The notes under the pieces were generated by a model that was given only the letters and a program-made list of their open reading frames with translations, was not told the origin of the DNA and ran no database searches. From Ryuthela nishihirai (lineage: Eukaryota > Arthropoda > Arachnida > Araneae > Heptathelidae): a stretch of DNA of 64,000 bases. The stretch spans positions 3,159,156 to 3,223,155 of the forward strand of contig JAWZYU010000027.1 in the NCBI GenBank assembly GCA_038380435.1, given 5' to 3'. The position numbers and the translations under genes are program-made. Shown in pieces: positions 12,001 through 23,194 of the stretch; the stretch's first letter is position 1, and each line of letters begins with the position of its first letter.

Positions 12001-12589
12001 TGTTACGACAGATGAATGAGCAACAGTGACTTCATGACTTAACGTGACTTGAACCCTCGTATGTGCTTCTACACGAGATTCAAATTAGCCAACGAATTGG
12101 AACTTAGAACAGTTCGGAAGAATGAAAATGGGAGAAATGTAATGCAGTGGTGCGTGGTATTGTGAAAGATGAAGAAGTTCATCTGAGTATTTACGCATTA
12201 AGTGTGTTAAAGTTGTGAGATCTGAAAAGGGCATTCAGATAGTTTGAGTCAGTGCGCGTTAAGTGAAAACAAGAAGTATTTTGATTATGGTGTGTGTGCG
12301 GTTGATTATTTTGTGTTGTTAGCAAGATAAACTTAGTGGTCGATCACAAGATGAAGATTGTTTAAGCCGGAAGTGGAGGAATTCAAGAGATACGACAGAC
12401 AGTGAAGAGGTAGTAATTTAGTAGAACAGACAGACTGGTCTTGTATGCTCTGTAGAAAAAGTGTTATTGATTTATGTAAAATAGTAGTTAGTTTGTTTAT
12501 AAATTATTTCATCCATACTATTGTAATTTGTTTGAAATACACTATTCGAAACTCACGCTCAGTGCCTATCCATTTTTAAATTCACAACA
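12001..12589 (+). repeat. 5' LTR of element 2
   Basis: Matches 15841-16430 over its whole length, with TG at the start and CA at the end. The following bases TTTGGTGTCTTGG could be the primer-binding region. Confidence 0.9.
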
Positions 12590-12623
12590 TTTGGTGTCTT
12601 GGAGTGTAGATAATTTAATTGAA

Positions 12624-13074
12624 TGCCTTTTACTAGAAGTATGGATGAGTTAGTAAAATTAATAACTGACCTTAAAGATGATATAGCTGCCCAAAGCAAT
12701 AAAATAGGTGACCTGGCCGCACTAAATAATGAGTTGAGAACCAAGACAGTTTCTCAAAATATGACTTGAAAACCGAAATGGGCGCACTAAATAATGAGTT
12801 GAGAACTGAGATGGTTTCTCAAAAAAAGATGACTTGAAAGCCGAAATGGCCGCACAAAATAATGAGATGACAGCTGAAGTGGCTTCTCAATTTGGTAAGA
12901 TTATTGATCAGTTCAAGGACATTAAAACCAAACTTAATAGACAATGTAATAGTTTAAAGTTTGAAATTGTCAGTGAAAAAGATGATCTTGATAGTGTTAA
13001 GTTAAATTGTAAACATAAAAGAGAAAAAGAGAAAGGCAACGCATATCAAAATGTGAATCCCAAACAAAATATGT
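12624..13074 (+). pseudogene. Gag-like coiled-coil remnant with internal tandem repeats
   Basis: From an ATG at about 12624 the frame begins MPFTRSMDELVKLITDLKDD and stops after about 48 codons. A second stretch at 12834-13074 continues in the same style (KAEMAAQNNEMTAEVASQF). Both are rich in Lys, Glu and Gln with heptad-like spacing, as expected for a coiled coil. The DNA shows about three copies of a unit near 65 bp containing AATAATGAG and TTTCTCAA. I see no zinc knuckle. Confidence 0.55.
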
Positions 13075-13632
13075 GAAATTTACAAAAATTAACAGCATTG
13101 GAAGTAACATTACAGATGACCAATGTTTTAAAGATGCTAACCATAAGAATATTGTTGAGCAGTATAAAAATTATAGGAACAAAATTATGCAAGAAGTGAG
13201 AGCTGGTAGAGATGTTGTTACAGTTACAGTTAAGACAACGAAATTGGTTGAAGGTGAATATATCTTCAGCAGTGGGAGCTATAGTACAGATGAACATAGT
13301 GCTAATGCACGAAAGAAATGATGCGGAACCAGAAAACATTCCAAGATCCTTCACTATCTGAAAAAGAAGCAATTTAGATTCAATTTGTTTTTACAAAATT
13401 TGACAGACAGGAGAAACTTGCTGGGGCAGCGGCATTCTGATGAAGCCTTCATATGGATTGAAGAGAACTTGAGAGAGTTGGAGAAGGTGTGAGAGGAGTT
13501 GGAGAGGACTGCAAGAGTGAGACTACTCAATACAGTTTGCACTTTCAAACACCTAAGTATACAAATCTAGCATGATCTAAAGAGAGATCCACACGAAAGG
13601 TATTCTATTCCTTGCCGTCAGCAAAATGCGTC
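13073..13632 (+). other. Unassigned internal segment of element 2
   Basis: An open frame at 13073-13321 (MKFTKINSIGSNITDD start) has no domain I recognise. It is followed by 300 bases without a convincing frame. It could be further captured sequence or decayed gag. Confidence 0.4.
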
Positions 13633-15036
13633 ATGGACAATTCTCGCAAAGGCAGAATAAAGAGTGATAGTGAGGGGGAACGAAACAGAGTTTACATTTC
13701 ATAGAGTGGCGCGAGTAGAGAAGAGTCGTCAGATCGTATCGTCGACAATGAAAAAGAAGAATGGCGTAGAAGCGTAACAGTTGATGCTAGTAAAGGAGCT
13801 TCAGACAGAGACAGTACTTCAAAGACTGACTTAGATATTCCTTTTTCTATGAGTAATAAATTGTGCTCGGATAACAGTAACTTTCTGGATGAAACTAAGC
13901 CTGAGAGTTACGATCAGAGACAAGTGAAGCCCTCAGATAATCTCCTCAACATAGCCATGCTGAATCTCTTTTCTGAACAGTCAATGTGCAGATTTGGACA
14001 TTATAATCATTTAGTTTATAAGGATATAGAAAAGTTTTATCACAACTACAAGAGCTCTAAAGTGGACAATATGACGTTACAAAACTCGCTGTTCTCCAGA
14101 ATGAACAATTTGGCAATCATAACTGATATTTCCCTGGCAAATTACAACAAGAGCTCCAAGAATGTGAATTCGGAGGAAGACACAGCAGTTAGAAAGAAAG
14201 TCGATGAAGAAGCCTACAGCATAGGGTGGAAAATGGCTAAAATTAGAAATGATCCCACATCCCTTAAACTTGGTAAGAAGAATAATAAGGAAAAATTGTC
14301 TTTATCAGAGTTTCAGTGTCTAGGAAATATCGATTCAGTGAATGGACAGAGTAGAGAAACAGTATCCATAGAAACAAAATTGACTTGGCAGAATTCTAAA
14401 ATTAAGTCGAATATGTTATATGTCCTAATGGAAATTGCTTCGTTTCCTCATCCTCTTGATGGTACAGCTATAACCCTGAGCTCGGAGCAGTTCCAATTAC
14501 CAGAGACTCTTCTTCGTAAAGCTGTGTGTCCTATTCCATCGTCAAGTGAATCAGCCTCTGATATTCCTCACTATGAACAGCCTAGTAAAATGGTAGGAGA
14601 CGTGAAATCAGAACCAAAGGCAAGACGAGCCATAAGTAAAAATCCAAAGAAGAAAACTTTCGAGTACAGGTTTTGCACAAAAACTCTTAGTTGATTCTTC
14701 TCCCTGCAGAGACATAAACGTGTTCACACGGGCTATAAGCCTTACACGTGTTCTGTTTGAGGACGAGGCTTCAGTGAAAAGAGAAATCTATGTCATAATG
14801 TGATTCGCTTCCATTTCGACACAGACATATGGGATAAACTGAGGAAACATGTGAGAATGAAATGTTCTTTTTATCACCAGAAGCAAAACAAAAGCAATAA
14901 ACTCGTCACCTTCCTAAAGAAGACAGCTGTCTGTATTTTGAATATAGTGGAACAAAATACGTGTTCACCTACTGCTGTAAAGAACACAAATCCACATAGG
15001 AAGAAGAAGCTTTCTCCAAAACTTCAGAGACCTTGA
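13633..15036 (+). pseudogene. C2H2 zinc-finger reading frame inside LTR element 2, broken by stops
   Basis: One frame runs 468 codons from an ATG (MDNSRKGRIKSDSEGERN) with three internal stops: TAG at 13702, TGA at 14692 and TGA near 14758. The long N-terminal part is polar, rich in Ser, Lys and Glu, without a fold I know. Near 14660-14820 come two fingers joined by a TGYKP linker. Finger 1 keeps X12 and X3 spacing but its first Cys is Tyr; finger 2 has its second Cys as TGA and first His as Asn. The frame then runs into integrase-like PHRKKKLSPKLQRP. Linker and finger spacing are those of cellular zinc-finger DNA-binding proteins, so I infer capture of a host cDNA in place of pol. It is not functional in this copy. 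Confidence 0.7.
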
Positions 15037-15156
15037 GGAGGTCCATATACATTAGTTAACAGGATTAACGACGTGATGTATCACATTTGTCGACATCCAA
15101 CTACTCCACATGGAAAGAGGAGACTTTCACCTAGACTTCAGAGACCTTGGGGAGGT

Positions 15157-15544
15157 TGGGTTGGGTTGTTTTACCTCTGAGCGGCACTTTTTTGCACACC
15201 ATGGGCTAAATGGCCAGGTCACATGGACCCCGAAGGCTCAGAGAAGGTTGGGGGAGGGGACCCACTGGAACAGCTGTTGGGAGACAGATGGTAGCCTCCC
15301 GTCAAGGCCATCCAGCGTGTTCTTTAACGTGCACAGGGTATGGCTCTCCCACACATGGGGCCACGGCTTTATGTCCCATCCAACGGACGGCGGCCTTTCC
15401 AAGCCCATCAGTGTCCTCTACTGACCGTGGGCAGGGCAGAGAATTTTGCGGAGATAAATCTCAACACTGACCCAGCTGGGACTCGAACCTGGGAACTACA
15501 GATTACGAGCCTGGCGTACTACCGACTGAGCCTGCCCCCACCCC
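15157..15544 (-). mobile_element. SINE-1 copy B (388 bp)
   Basis: Bounded by the 12-bp duplication CCTTGGGGAGGT (15145-15156 and 15545-15556). Its length equals copies A and C. The minus strand carries tRNA-like A and B boxes at the right end and the AACCCAACCCAAC tail at the left. It inserted into the repeated integrase tail of LTR element 2. Confidence 0.9.
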
Positions 15545-15826
15545 CCTTGGGGAGGTCCTGATACAGTAGTTAACAGGATTAACGACATGCTGTATCGCAT
15601 TTGTTGACGTCCAACTACTCCACATGAAAAGAGAACACTTTCACCGAGACTTCAGAGACCTTGGGAGGTCCTTATACAGTAGTTAACAGGATTAATGACA
15701 CGATGTATTGCATTCAACGACGTTCAACTACAAAGTGCAAGGTGGTTCACATGGATTGTTTGGCCCTGTTTCATCGAAGAACTGAAGAAGCTTCAGAATC
15801 CAGAATTGTTCCGGATGAACAAGACC

Positions 15827-15840
15827 TAAGGAAGGGACAG
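15827..15840 (+). promoter_or_regulatory. Polypurine tract of element 2
   Basis: AAGGAAGGGACAG immediately precedes the 3' LTR start TGTTATGAC. Confidence 0.7.
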
Positions 15841-16430
15841 TGTTATGACAGATGAATGAGCAACAGTGACTTCATGACTTAACGTGACTTGAACCCTCGT
15901 ATGTGCTTCTATGCGAGATTCAAATTAGCCAACGAATTGGAACTTAGAACAGTTCGGAAGAATGAAAATGGGAGAAATGTAATGCAGTGGTGCGTGGTAT
16001 TGTGAAAGATGAAGAAGTTCATCTGAGTATTTACACGTTAAGTGTGTTAAAGTTGTGAGATCTGAAAAGGACATTCAGATAGTTTGAGTCAGTGTGCGTT
16101 AAGTGAAAACAAGAAGTATTTTTATTATGGTGTGTGCGCAGTTGATTATTTCGTGTTGTTAGTAAGATAAACTTAGTGATCTATCACAAGATGAAGGATT
16201 GTTTACGCCGGAAGAGGAGGAATTCAAGAGATACGACAGACAATGAAGAGGTAGTAATTTAGTAGAACAGACAGACTGGTCTTGTATGTTCTGTAGAAAA
16301 AGTGTTATTGATTTATGTAAAATAGTTGTTAGTTTGTTTATAAGTTATTTCATCCATACTATTGTAATTTGTTTGAAATACACTATTCGAAACTCACACT
16401 CAGTGCCTATCAATTTTTAAATTCACAACA
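15841..16430 (+). repeat. 3' LTR of element 2
   Basis: 590 bp, about 96 percent identical by eye to 12001-12589, ending TTCACAACA and followed by ATAT. Confidence 0.9.
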
Positions 16431-16544
16431 ATATTATCATCATTATACACGTAGTATTATCAATAAACTTACATATCACAAAATGAAAAAATTATGCATA
16501 ATTATAAGAATTAAGAAATATAATAGTATCATACAATTTTTAAT

Positions 16545-17040
16545 ATAAAACTGCATTGTTTTATTCCTATTATAACATATTTTGGCTGTGAAACTCATCC
16601 TGGGAAGGGTAAACTTCTATATTTGTATTTGGCTTAATTTTTTTTAAGCTGAAGATTCTAAAATGATGCTTCAAAGAGATTTTAAGATTAAAAAAGCCTA
16701 AAGAGATGTCCTTAAACTTTTTTTTTTTAAAGATACTGACTCTTAACTTTCTTAAGAGAAGTTATGACACAATAACCAATGACAAATTAAGGTTGCTAGA
16801 AAATTTGATATTATAAAGCAGTGGCTTCTTCCCCCTAAATACATCCTTGCTATCAAGCTCTTAAATAAAATTTCACGTTATACAGGATTTCAACCATTGA
16901 CAATAATAATAATTTCAGTGAGGGAGAAGGTCGGTCATAGAGATTTATTTTGGGAGTGTAAGTGCACACAGAAGAGTGATTTTAGGGGTAAACTAATTCT
17001 TCTTTTTCCAAAAAATATAAAAAATATTAAGAAATGCAAT
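16545..17040. other. No recognised feature
   Basis: AT-rich intron sequence between LTR element 2 and the HEATR5 exon. Confidence 0.5.
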
Positions 17041-17054
17041 GTTTATGGGCATAC

Positions 17055-17261
17055 CTTAAGAGCATTCAGTAGAGCAGTAAAGATATTTATCTGTACAGCT
17101 TCTTGTCTAGTAGCCTTTGCATGACGAATGCATTCAGAAAAATGTTCTAGCATCTGTAAGCGATGTTTGAAAGCTACTACTGGAAATACCAATCCAAACA
17201 GAATTACAGACATATCAATGACTGCTACTCCCAATGGAAGTGGATCAGGTAAAATTTCACT
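17055..17261 (-). CDS. HEATR5B: HEATR5 exon (69 codons)
   Basis: On the minus strand a pyrimidine-rich tract ending TTTTCAG precedes the exon and GTATGC follows it (AAG/GTATGC), so both splice sites fit; 207 bp keeps phase 0. The translation starts [19 protein letters not shown] and contains [20 protein letters not shown] and [19 protein letters not shown] recognise this as the HEAT-repeat region of HEATR5A/B, where animal proteins have a closely similar stretch. HEATR5 proteins are large (about 2000 residues), almost wholly helical, and associate with AP-1, aftiphilin and gamma-synergin in clathrin-dependent endosome and trans-Golgi traffic; yeast Laa1 is the distant relative. The preceding exon is at 35216-35290. 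The paralogue assignment (5A or 5B) is not resolved, as most invertebrates have one gene. Confidence 0.88.
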
Positions 17262-17559
17262 CTGAAAATAAAAAATACAACACTCATAAGTCTACAGTTA
17301 CCATTAAGCCTTCAAAAATAACATACAATTTTTATGGAATCCCTATTTTATATATTCAAAATTTAAGAAGCAATTATTTATGTTATAATACAGTGTATTT
17401 GATGTTGACTGGTGGACAAAAGTTAGGTTACAACCCACGTTACATCAATAGGAATGTAAATTCAAAGATAGGTAATTTTTAAAATAGCCCTTTAAATAAT
17501 AAATTCATTTGAAGGCTTTAAACAACTTAAATGCAACCTATCTAATAAATTGAAGAAAT

Positions 17560-17720
17560 TCGTCAATGTTCATGTTCAATTATCAAGGAAAGTATCGCTC
17601 TTAGTTTAACATCGGTATCAATTTTAGAGGAAAAACTGTCTTGAGCCAGGAGAGATGCAAACCCACAATCTCCTGATAACGTATCAGGTTCCATTGATCA
17701 CTTTGCCAGTTGCATGTTCA
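17560..17720 (-). mobile_element. SINE-2 fragment (tRNA-derived)
   Basis: The plus strand shows the complement of the SINE-2 head (GAGCCAGG, AAACCCAC, CTCCTGATAAC) joined to TTAGAGGAAAAACTGTC and the body TCAAGGAAAGTATCGCTC. The left end matches the AGAAATT tail of the copy at 54185-54360. Confidence 0.7.
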
Positions 17721-18013
17721 TGCTTGGGAGGAGGAATATATTTTGCCACATGTCGATCAGAGTCCAATGGATACACATTAATTTGACTGCTCGCTAAGTG
17801 ATGCAATGTGCAGTCTATGAGGTCTCTTGAACATAACCAGTTAGAGAGCTCCTTCAGTGCAACATACTTACCAGTGCTGCTTAGTACCTCTGATTTAATT
17901 CTGTCTGACACCAGCAAGTTTATCAATTCCTCAAATATGGACACTTTTCTGCTATCAACTCTTCCATATTTCTCTACAATTCTTTCCAAAAATGTGTTCC
18001 ATGTTTTGTGCAT
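17684..18013 (-). pseudogene. Gag-like fragment of an LTR retrotransposon
   Basis: A 109-codon minus frame contains FEELINLLVSDRIKSEV, a YVALKELSNWL stretch and RDLID. This order (F-x-x-L-x-x-L-x-x-D-R-x-K, then a WL motif) resembles the SCAN-like capsid part of some gypsy-type Gag proteins. The similar minus frame at 28901-29131 has FDDLHN, TDQNKAEIP and DSWLRP in the same order. No zinc knuckle is attached here. It could instead be an unknown host exon, but no splice sites stand out. Confidence 0.45.
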
Positions 18014-18059
18014 AAACTACTTTGCCCCATCAAACTGCCTTTTTATACTCAACAACTGA

Positions 18060-18550
18060 GAAGATTTTACATCTTGCTAAAATATGTGCTTAGAGATCCC
18101 CATTAGGCAAAAACCTAAAAGTTCATTCAGCTTCTCTTGAAAAACAGGAAGGACTCCCTGGCACCTAACCTCTTGAGGCACACCTGATAGGAAAAAATGC
18201 ATTAAATAAACAGGACTTAAAATCAACAGGAATGTCAAGGAGATTTTCTCAAGGTGATCCCAGCATAATGCATATAACTGAAATTCAATACTTCAGTTCT
18301 TCATGCTACTTTTTCTTTACACTAAACAGGAATCGACGCAAATAAATCATAACCATCACATGACATGCCCTGAGATACACCACCACTCACTTTCACTGTC
18401 TGTAGCCTGGAGATGCCTCATTTGCAGCTCTTGCTGTTGTGCACAACCCTTTCTTCATCTGCCTCATGCTGAGCTCGCCTATCTTCAGTTTCAGCCTCAA
18501 GCTGCATACATTCTAATACACAAATTTTATGCATCATTAATTCACTTACT
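18060..18550. other. No recognised feature
   Basis: Moderately AT-rich intron; the open frame at 18303-18572 has no domain signature. Confidence 0.4.
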
Positions 18551-18735
18551 GACCACTATTAAGCTGTCTTAAGTAACAGGATGAAGATAGGCGTAGAGCA
18601 ATAATTCTCTTGAGCCAGGTGGGATCTGAACCCACAATTTTTCCTCTACACCCATCTTCATCCTGTTACTTAAAATAGCTTAATAGTGGTTAAATACTCA
18701 GGTAAATCAATGATGAGCTGTGAATTCATTTGTCT
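18551..18735. repeat. Inverted repeat around a SINE-2 head fragment
   Basis: Arms near 18551-18593 and 18650-18693 are reverse complements (ACTATTAAGCTG / TAGCTTAATAGT and CAGGATGAAGAT / ATCTTCATCCTG). Between them is a piece of SINE-2 head with GAGCCAGGTGGGATC. The right arm and following TCAATGATGAG match the 3' part of the SINE at 18935-19125. Confidence 0.75.
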
Positions 18736-18934
18736 AAATAAAGGTACTACTGATTATACCAGATATGACATGGATTCCAATTTGCTTACAAAAAATTCTA
18801 CCAGGTGGCTCTTGTGGCATGGCCAGTCATGAGTACATGCCTGAAAAGGCTCTGAAGAATAGAATCTCCAAATGCACTCAAAAGACAGTGATTAACCCAA
18901 TGGTGTATAACAACATCAGCAGTAGAGGAGAGAT

Positions 18935-19125
18935 TGATCAGCAGCTGGCAGCTCAGTGGTCAGAGTACCTGACATGTCGTCAGGAGATCCTGAGTTCATA
19001 TCCCACCCAGTTCAAGACTATTTTTCCTCTACACCATCTTCATCTTGTTACTTAAAACAGCTTAAGAATTCTTAAATACTCAGTAAATCAATGATGAGTT
19101 ATTCATTTGTCTAATCACTAATTCA
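18935..19125 (+). mobile_element. SINE-2 copy, tail type with TCAATGATGAG
   Basis: The plus strand shows the tRNA-like head: GGCAGCTCAGTGGTCAGAG (A box) and GAGTTCATATCCCA (B box), then AAGACTATTTTTCCTCTAC, and a 3' part found also at 18650-18735. Confidence 0.75.
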
Positions 19126-19129
19126 TGCT

Positions 19130-19650
19130 TTCTGGCCTTATCAGAAGGTGGTTTGTGATTGTCTGGGCATTATCGAACTGCTCCACAATTTCACTGGTGG
19201 GAGAATAGTTACTGACGGCATCTACTGACAAATCAGATCCACTGTCCTGAGTAGTGTCCACATGGCATGTTTTACAACTGTTTTCACATTCCCTCACATA
19301 TTATATGGCATAGCACAGAATACCAAGTCAAAAATCAACTCCACAGACTAGGTGCTATCACCCCGATGCGAGGTTCTGGCAGTGATGATTAGGTTTCCTC
19401 CCAGCACTCACCATTTGCCAAATTGTTCCTTAATGGGGACACCACCTTGTACCCAACTCTCACAACACACAGCCCTCTGCTGATTCCAAATGTAGAAAAT
19501 GTCTCCATCGACGACCTGTTACAGCTAGGTTCTTTTCTAACTGACTGTGTGTGAGAGTGTTTGCAGAAGATATGTTGCTGCTGTAGATGGGCGATAAACA
19601 TAAACTCAGATTTTACATATATACACTTTATCTATTTACACAATATCTAT
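19130..19650. other. No recognised feature
   Basis: A slightly more GC-rich stretch. The minus strand reads KEQFGKW then GGNLIITAR near 19440-19380, which may be a decayed coding remnant, but I cannot place it. Confidence 0.35.
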
Positions 19651-19654
19651 ATGG

Positions 19655-22600
19655 TATTGGTGCACTGGTGGGCCTCTGTTAAGGGAGAATCTGCCACCGT
19701 GTTTTCTGTTTGCTTCTGGGTTGCCAGCCCTACGTGAACAGAGGCATGGTATACCTTATATCAGCTGGCGGATAATCCTAATCACAGGCCATCGCAGGTA
19801 CCTGAACCTCACTTAACTAGTTGGGCATCGTCAATTTTAAACTGGAGTAATATGTCTCAGGCAGGCCATATGGCTCTTAAAAAAATCCACTTGAAAGGAT
19901 GGTGCCTGAAGTTCCTACCAGCATTGGTGACTTCAGTCTTTAGTGGATGGAGAACAGGTCTTTGCCCCATGGCTGCGATCAGGGGGCTTTCATATTGTTG
20001 GTACTACCTATCTCAATAAACCTAGTTTCTTTACAAATCCTACTAATAAGTTTCTCTCTGCAGGAACGTGGAACATGAGGACATTATATAGAGATTATTC
20101 TCTTGATGTCCTCACACAAGAATTCCAGTGCTATAACCTAGATATTCTAGGCTTGAAAGAGACCAGACGGACAGGTAAAGGTGAGATACTTAAAAATAAC
20201 TATAAATTTGTCTTTACAGGGAAGGAGGATGGAAAGCATCACCAAGGCATGGGTCTGCTTCTCAGCAGACATGCTAGTGATGCTCTTCTAGGATATGAGT
20301 GCATTAATGAAAGGTTTCTTACAGCAAAATTTCAGACAAGCGTTAAAGACCTCAATGTTATCTGCTGTTATGCCCCCACTGAGGATGCCGATGAGGATGA
20401 GAAGGATAGGTTTTATGAACAACTTCAGGATATTTTGAATTCTGTCAAGAAAGGAGATATTACCCTTGTTCTTGGTGACTTCAATGCCAAAGTTCGTACT
20501 GACTCTGACCATTGGGGAGGGGTGATTGGCCCTTTTGGTATTGGTAGCTGCAATGGCAATGGGCAACGTTTCCTACAGGTAAGTAAACTCAATGGTTTCA
20601 GAATAACTAACACATATTACAAACACCGCGACATACATAAGTACACATGGGTTTCACCTGATGGGTTGCATAGGAATATGATTGATTATATATTAATTAA
20701 CAGCAAATGGGCTAGTTCTGTTAGGGATACCAGGTAATATAGGGGAGTTGAAATTGGATCTGACCATTACCTTGTTAAAAGCATCTTGCAACTTAAACTT
20801 AAAAAAAGTGTTGTGCTAGGGTTACTTTTAATACTGAAGCTCTGAAAGGCCCAGTTATAACCAAAGCTTACCATGATAGGTTACTTAGTCATTATGACAG
20901 TCATGGTATGCTAATGAAGTTGAGGAAGAATGGTATCATTTTAAACAGGCTTTTTTGGACACTAACAGCACTCTTTTAAGAAAAAAGGAGCAGAGAAGGC
21001 AGAATTATTTGAGTGATAAGGCACTTGAGCTTATTCCATAAAGAAGGAACTGCAGCAATGTCCTTAATCAGTACTCTACTAGTCGTAATAGAAAAGATTA
21101 CAGAGAGCTTAATAAACATGTAGTGGATCAGTTAGCTGCTGCTAAGAATTTTTGGCTTGATGGCTTGGCTGACAAAGCTGAGGAAGCAGTTAGGCAGCAC
21201 AACAGCAAGAGCTGTACCAGATAGTTAATGTTTTATGTTGTAGAAAACGGACAGGCATACAAGGATTGAAGGATAAACAAGGTAATGTTATAAAAGGTGA
21301 GAACTGTGTCATGGCCAGGTGGGCTGAGCATTTCAGTGATGTCCTAAACAATGTGGTTAGTTCAACTCCCATTGTTTGTAATGATCATAGATGCATTGGT
21401 GGCTTTAATGTTGGCCCTAAAACACAATCTGTAGTTATTTTGGCTATATCTAAACTTAAACTTCACATATATCCAGGGGTAGATGAAATTACTACATAAA
21501 TGCTTAGAGCTGGAAATGTTTCGGTTACCACTTGGATGACTGAAATTTTGAATGTCTTTTATGATAAAGGCATGATTCCTAAGGATTGTGCTTAATAGAA
21601 TTAAGAATCTGGTTGACAGTCAACTGCGTGATGAGCAATGTGGATTCAGAAGTGGTAGGGGATGTGTGGAGATATTTTCACTTAGGCAGATTCTTGAGAA
21701 ATGTTTAGTTCAGGAAACCTTTGGTTGCTAGCTTTGTTGATTTCAAAAAGGCTTTCGACTCTGTTGATCATCATAATTTGTGGTTGATTGTGACCTCATA
21801 TGGTATACCTAACAAGTTAGTTAACATAATGAAAGCTCTCTATAATAACATTGAGTCATGTGTCAAAGATGGTAAGGCTTGTAGCAATTGGTTTAGCATT
21901 ACTTCTGTTGTTCGACAAGGGTGCATTTTGTCTCTTCCTCTCTTTAGTTTGGTTATTGATTATGTTATGCGAAATTCACTTCCAGGGAAAGATTTTGGCC
22001 TTAAGAGGGCTGGAGATACAAAAATTTCTGATTTAGATTATGCTGATGATTTAGCCCTTTTGGCAAATGATGTTGATGAGATGAACTCTTTCATTCGAGC
22101 TGTTGATGAGACTGGCAGTAGAGTATGTTTGGTTATAAACAGAGAGAAAACTAAAGTGATGAAAATTGGTCAGGCAGGCAGTAATTCAGTTAATCTGAAT
22201 GGTAGCAGTCTTCAGGAAGTGTCACAGTTTAATTTTCTTGGGAGCTATGTAGCAGATACTGGTGATGTGCAACATGAGATTAACAGATGGATAGGGATTG
22301 CTACCGGAACTTTTAAGAATCTATGGAGATTGTGGAAAATAGGCGTATACACCTAAAGACTAAAATTAGACTATAATAGGTTGGTTCTTTCTAGGGTTAG
22401 TTATGGTAGTGAAACTTGGACACTTTGTAAAGAAGATAACAGGAAACTAGATGCTTTTGATTCCAGATGTTTACGCATATCTTGGGCATTAGGTGGTTCA
22501 ACTTTGTAACTAATGATGAGGTTAGGCAAAGGAGTTTGCAACCTCCTTTAAGCAGCATATTGTGCAGAGAGAGACTCCGTTGGTTTGTGCATGTTGCCCG

Positions 22601-22797
22601 TATGGATAATTATAGACTGGTGAATAGGGTTATGAACAATGTGCCTAAAGGCTTCAGAAAGAGGGGGAGACCTAGGATGTGGTGGGCAGACAGGACCTTA
22701 TTATGAATTGTCAAACAGGACCTTATTAGAATTGGTGTGCAATGGCCAGATGCAGACCTCTATAGCCCATGGCTGCTTGAGGATGATGATGATGATA
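19655..22797 (+). pseudogene. RTE-like LINE, copy b, 5'-truncated and broken
   Basis: The copy begins part-way through the 5' untranslated region (matching about 45800 of the full-length copy). The endonuclease domain is open at 19943-20737 (GTWNMRTL, LKETRRTG, VLGDFNAKV, DYILINSKW) and then frameshifts. Later pieces give the RT (VDFKKAFDSVD near 21735, SVVRQGCIL near 21905, DYADDLALLA near 22040) and the C-terminal RERLRWF and GRPRMWWAD. About 110 bp are missing at 21590 compared with the full copy. The tail is GATGATGATGATGAT. Confidence 0.9.
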
Positions 22798-22868
22798 TAC
22801 AACAAAATAGTGACTGCCCATCTGGTAGTCACTCGCTTGTTAACAGCAGGTTGCAAGGAGCCTCAGCA

Positions 22869-22965
22869 CTAGATTCAAAAACTAAATGGCTAAATCAAGC
22901 TACTATTTTGAATCTAGCAACCACACAGCTAGATTCAAAAAGAAAATGGCTAAATCAAGCCCCAG
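22869..22965. repeat. Short tandem duplication
   Basis: CTAGATTCAAAAACTAAATG and a near-identical copy 57 bases later, each followed by GCTAAATCAAGC, with an inverted half (TTTTGAATCTAG) between. Confidence 0.8.
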
Positions 22966-23194
22966 ACAATCCGCCTAACATGCGGAAGATTTCATTGTTG
23001 GAGCCCAATTCCCTCTGTTCAAAACTGTTCATTGCAAAGTGTATGCAGATTAAGCATACTTGTGCAATATTATATGTCATGGTAAAGCAGAGGTTGTGCA
23101 GCTCTGTGGATGGTATGTCAACAATGATGAAGGAAAGCTGCATTTATAGTGGAAGGTTGATTGGGCTTTTTACAGTACAAGGGTAACTGAGCCA

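Larger units (their letters stand above)
15000..15840 (+). pseudogene. Integrase C-terminal tail, present about three times
   Basis: Three imperfect direct copies of a unit near 113 bp encode the end of a Ty3/gypsy-type integrase (LSPKLQRP, then GPYTVVNRIND, then a KCKVVHMDCLALFH end), the GPY/F-like module. They lie near 15000-15110, 15111-15600 (interrupted by a SINE) and 15615-15840. The same module stands alone at 50640-50830. The last copy keeps the true end just before the polypurine tract. The catalytic integrase core is absent. Confidence 0.75.
12001..16430 (+). mobile_element. LTR retrotransposon 2 carrying a zinc-finger reading frame
   Basis: Direct repeats 12001-12589 and 15841-16430 begin TGTTA(C/T)GACAG and end TTCACAACA. 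ATAT flanks both ends (11997-12000 and 16431-16434), and a purine tract precedes the 3' LTR. By eye the LTRs differ at roughly 4 percent of positions. The interior holds a degenerate coiled-coil gag-like start, a broken C2H2 zinc-finger frame, and only the extreme tail of an integrase, triplicated. Protease, RT and RNase H are absent. A related element with more integrase lies at 50280-51290, which supports loss of pol here. It is antisense to HEATR5. Confidence 0.9.

Noticed and set aside
14661..14760. In-frame TGA codons in the zinc-finger frame as selenocysteine or recoding sites
   Set aside because: One TGA replaces a zinc-binding Cys, but other ligands are also lost and an upstream TAG is present, so plain decay explains it.
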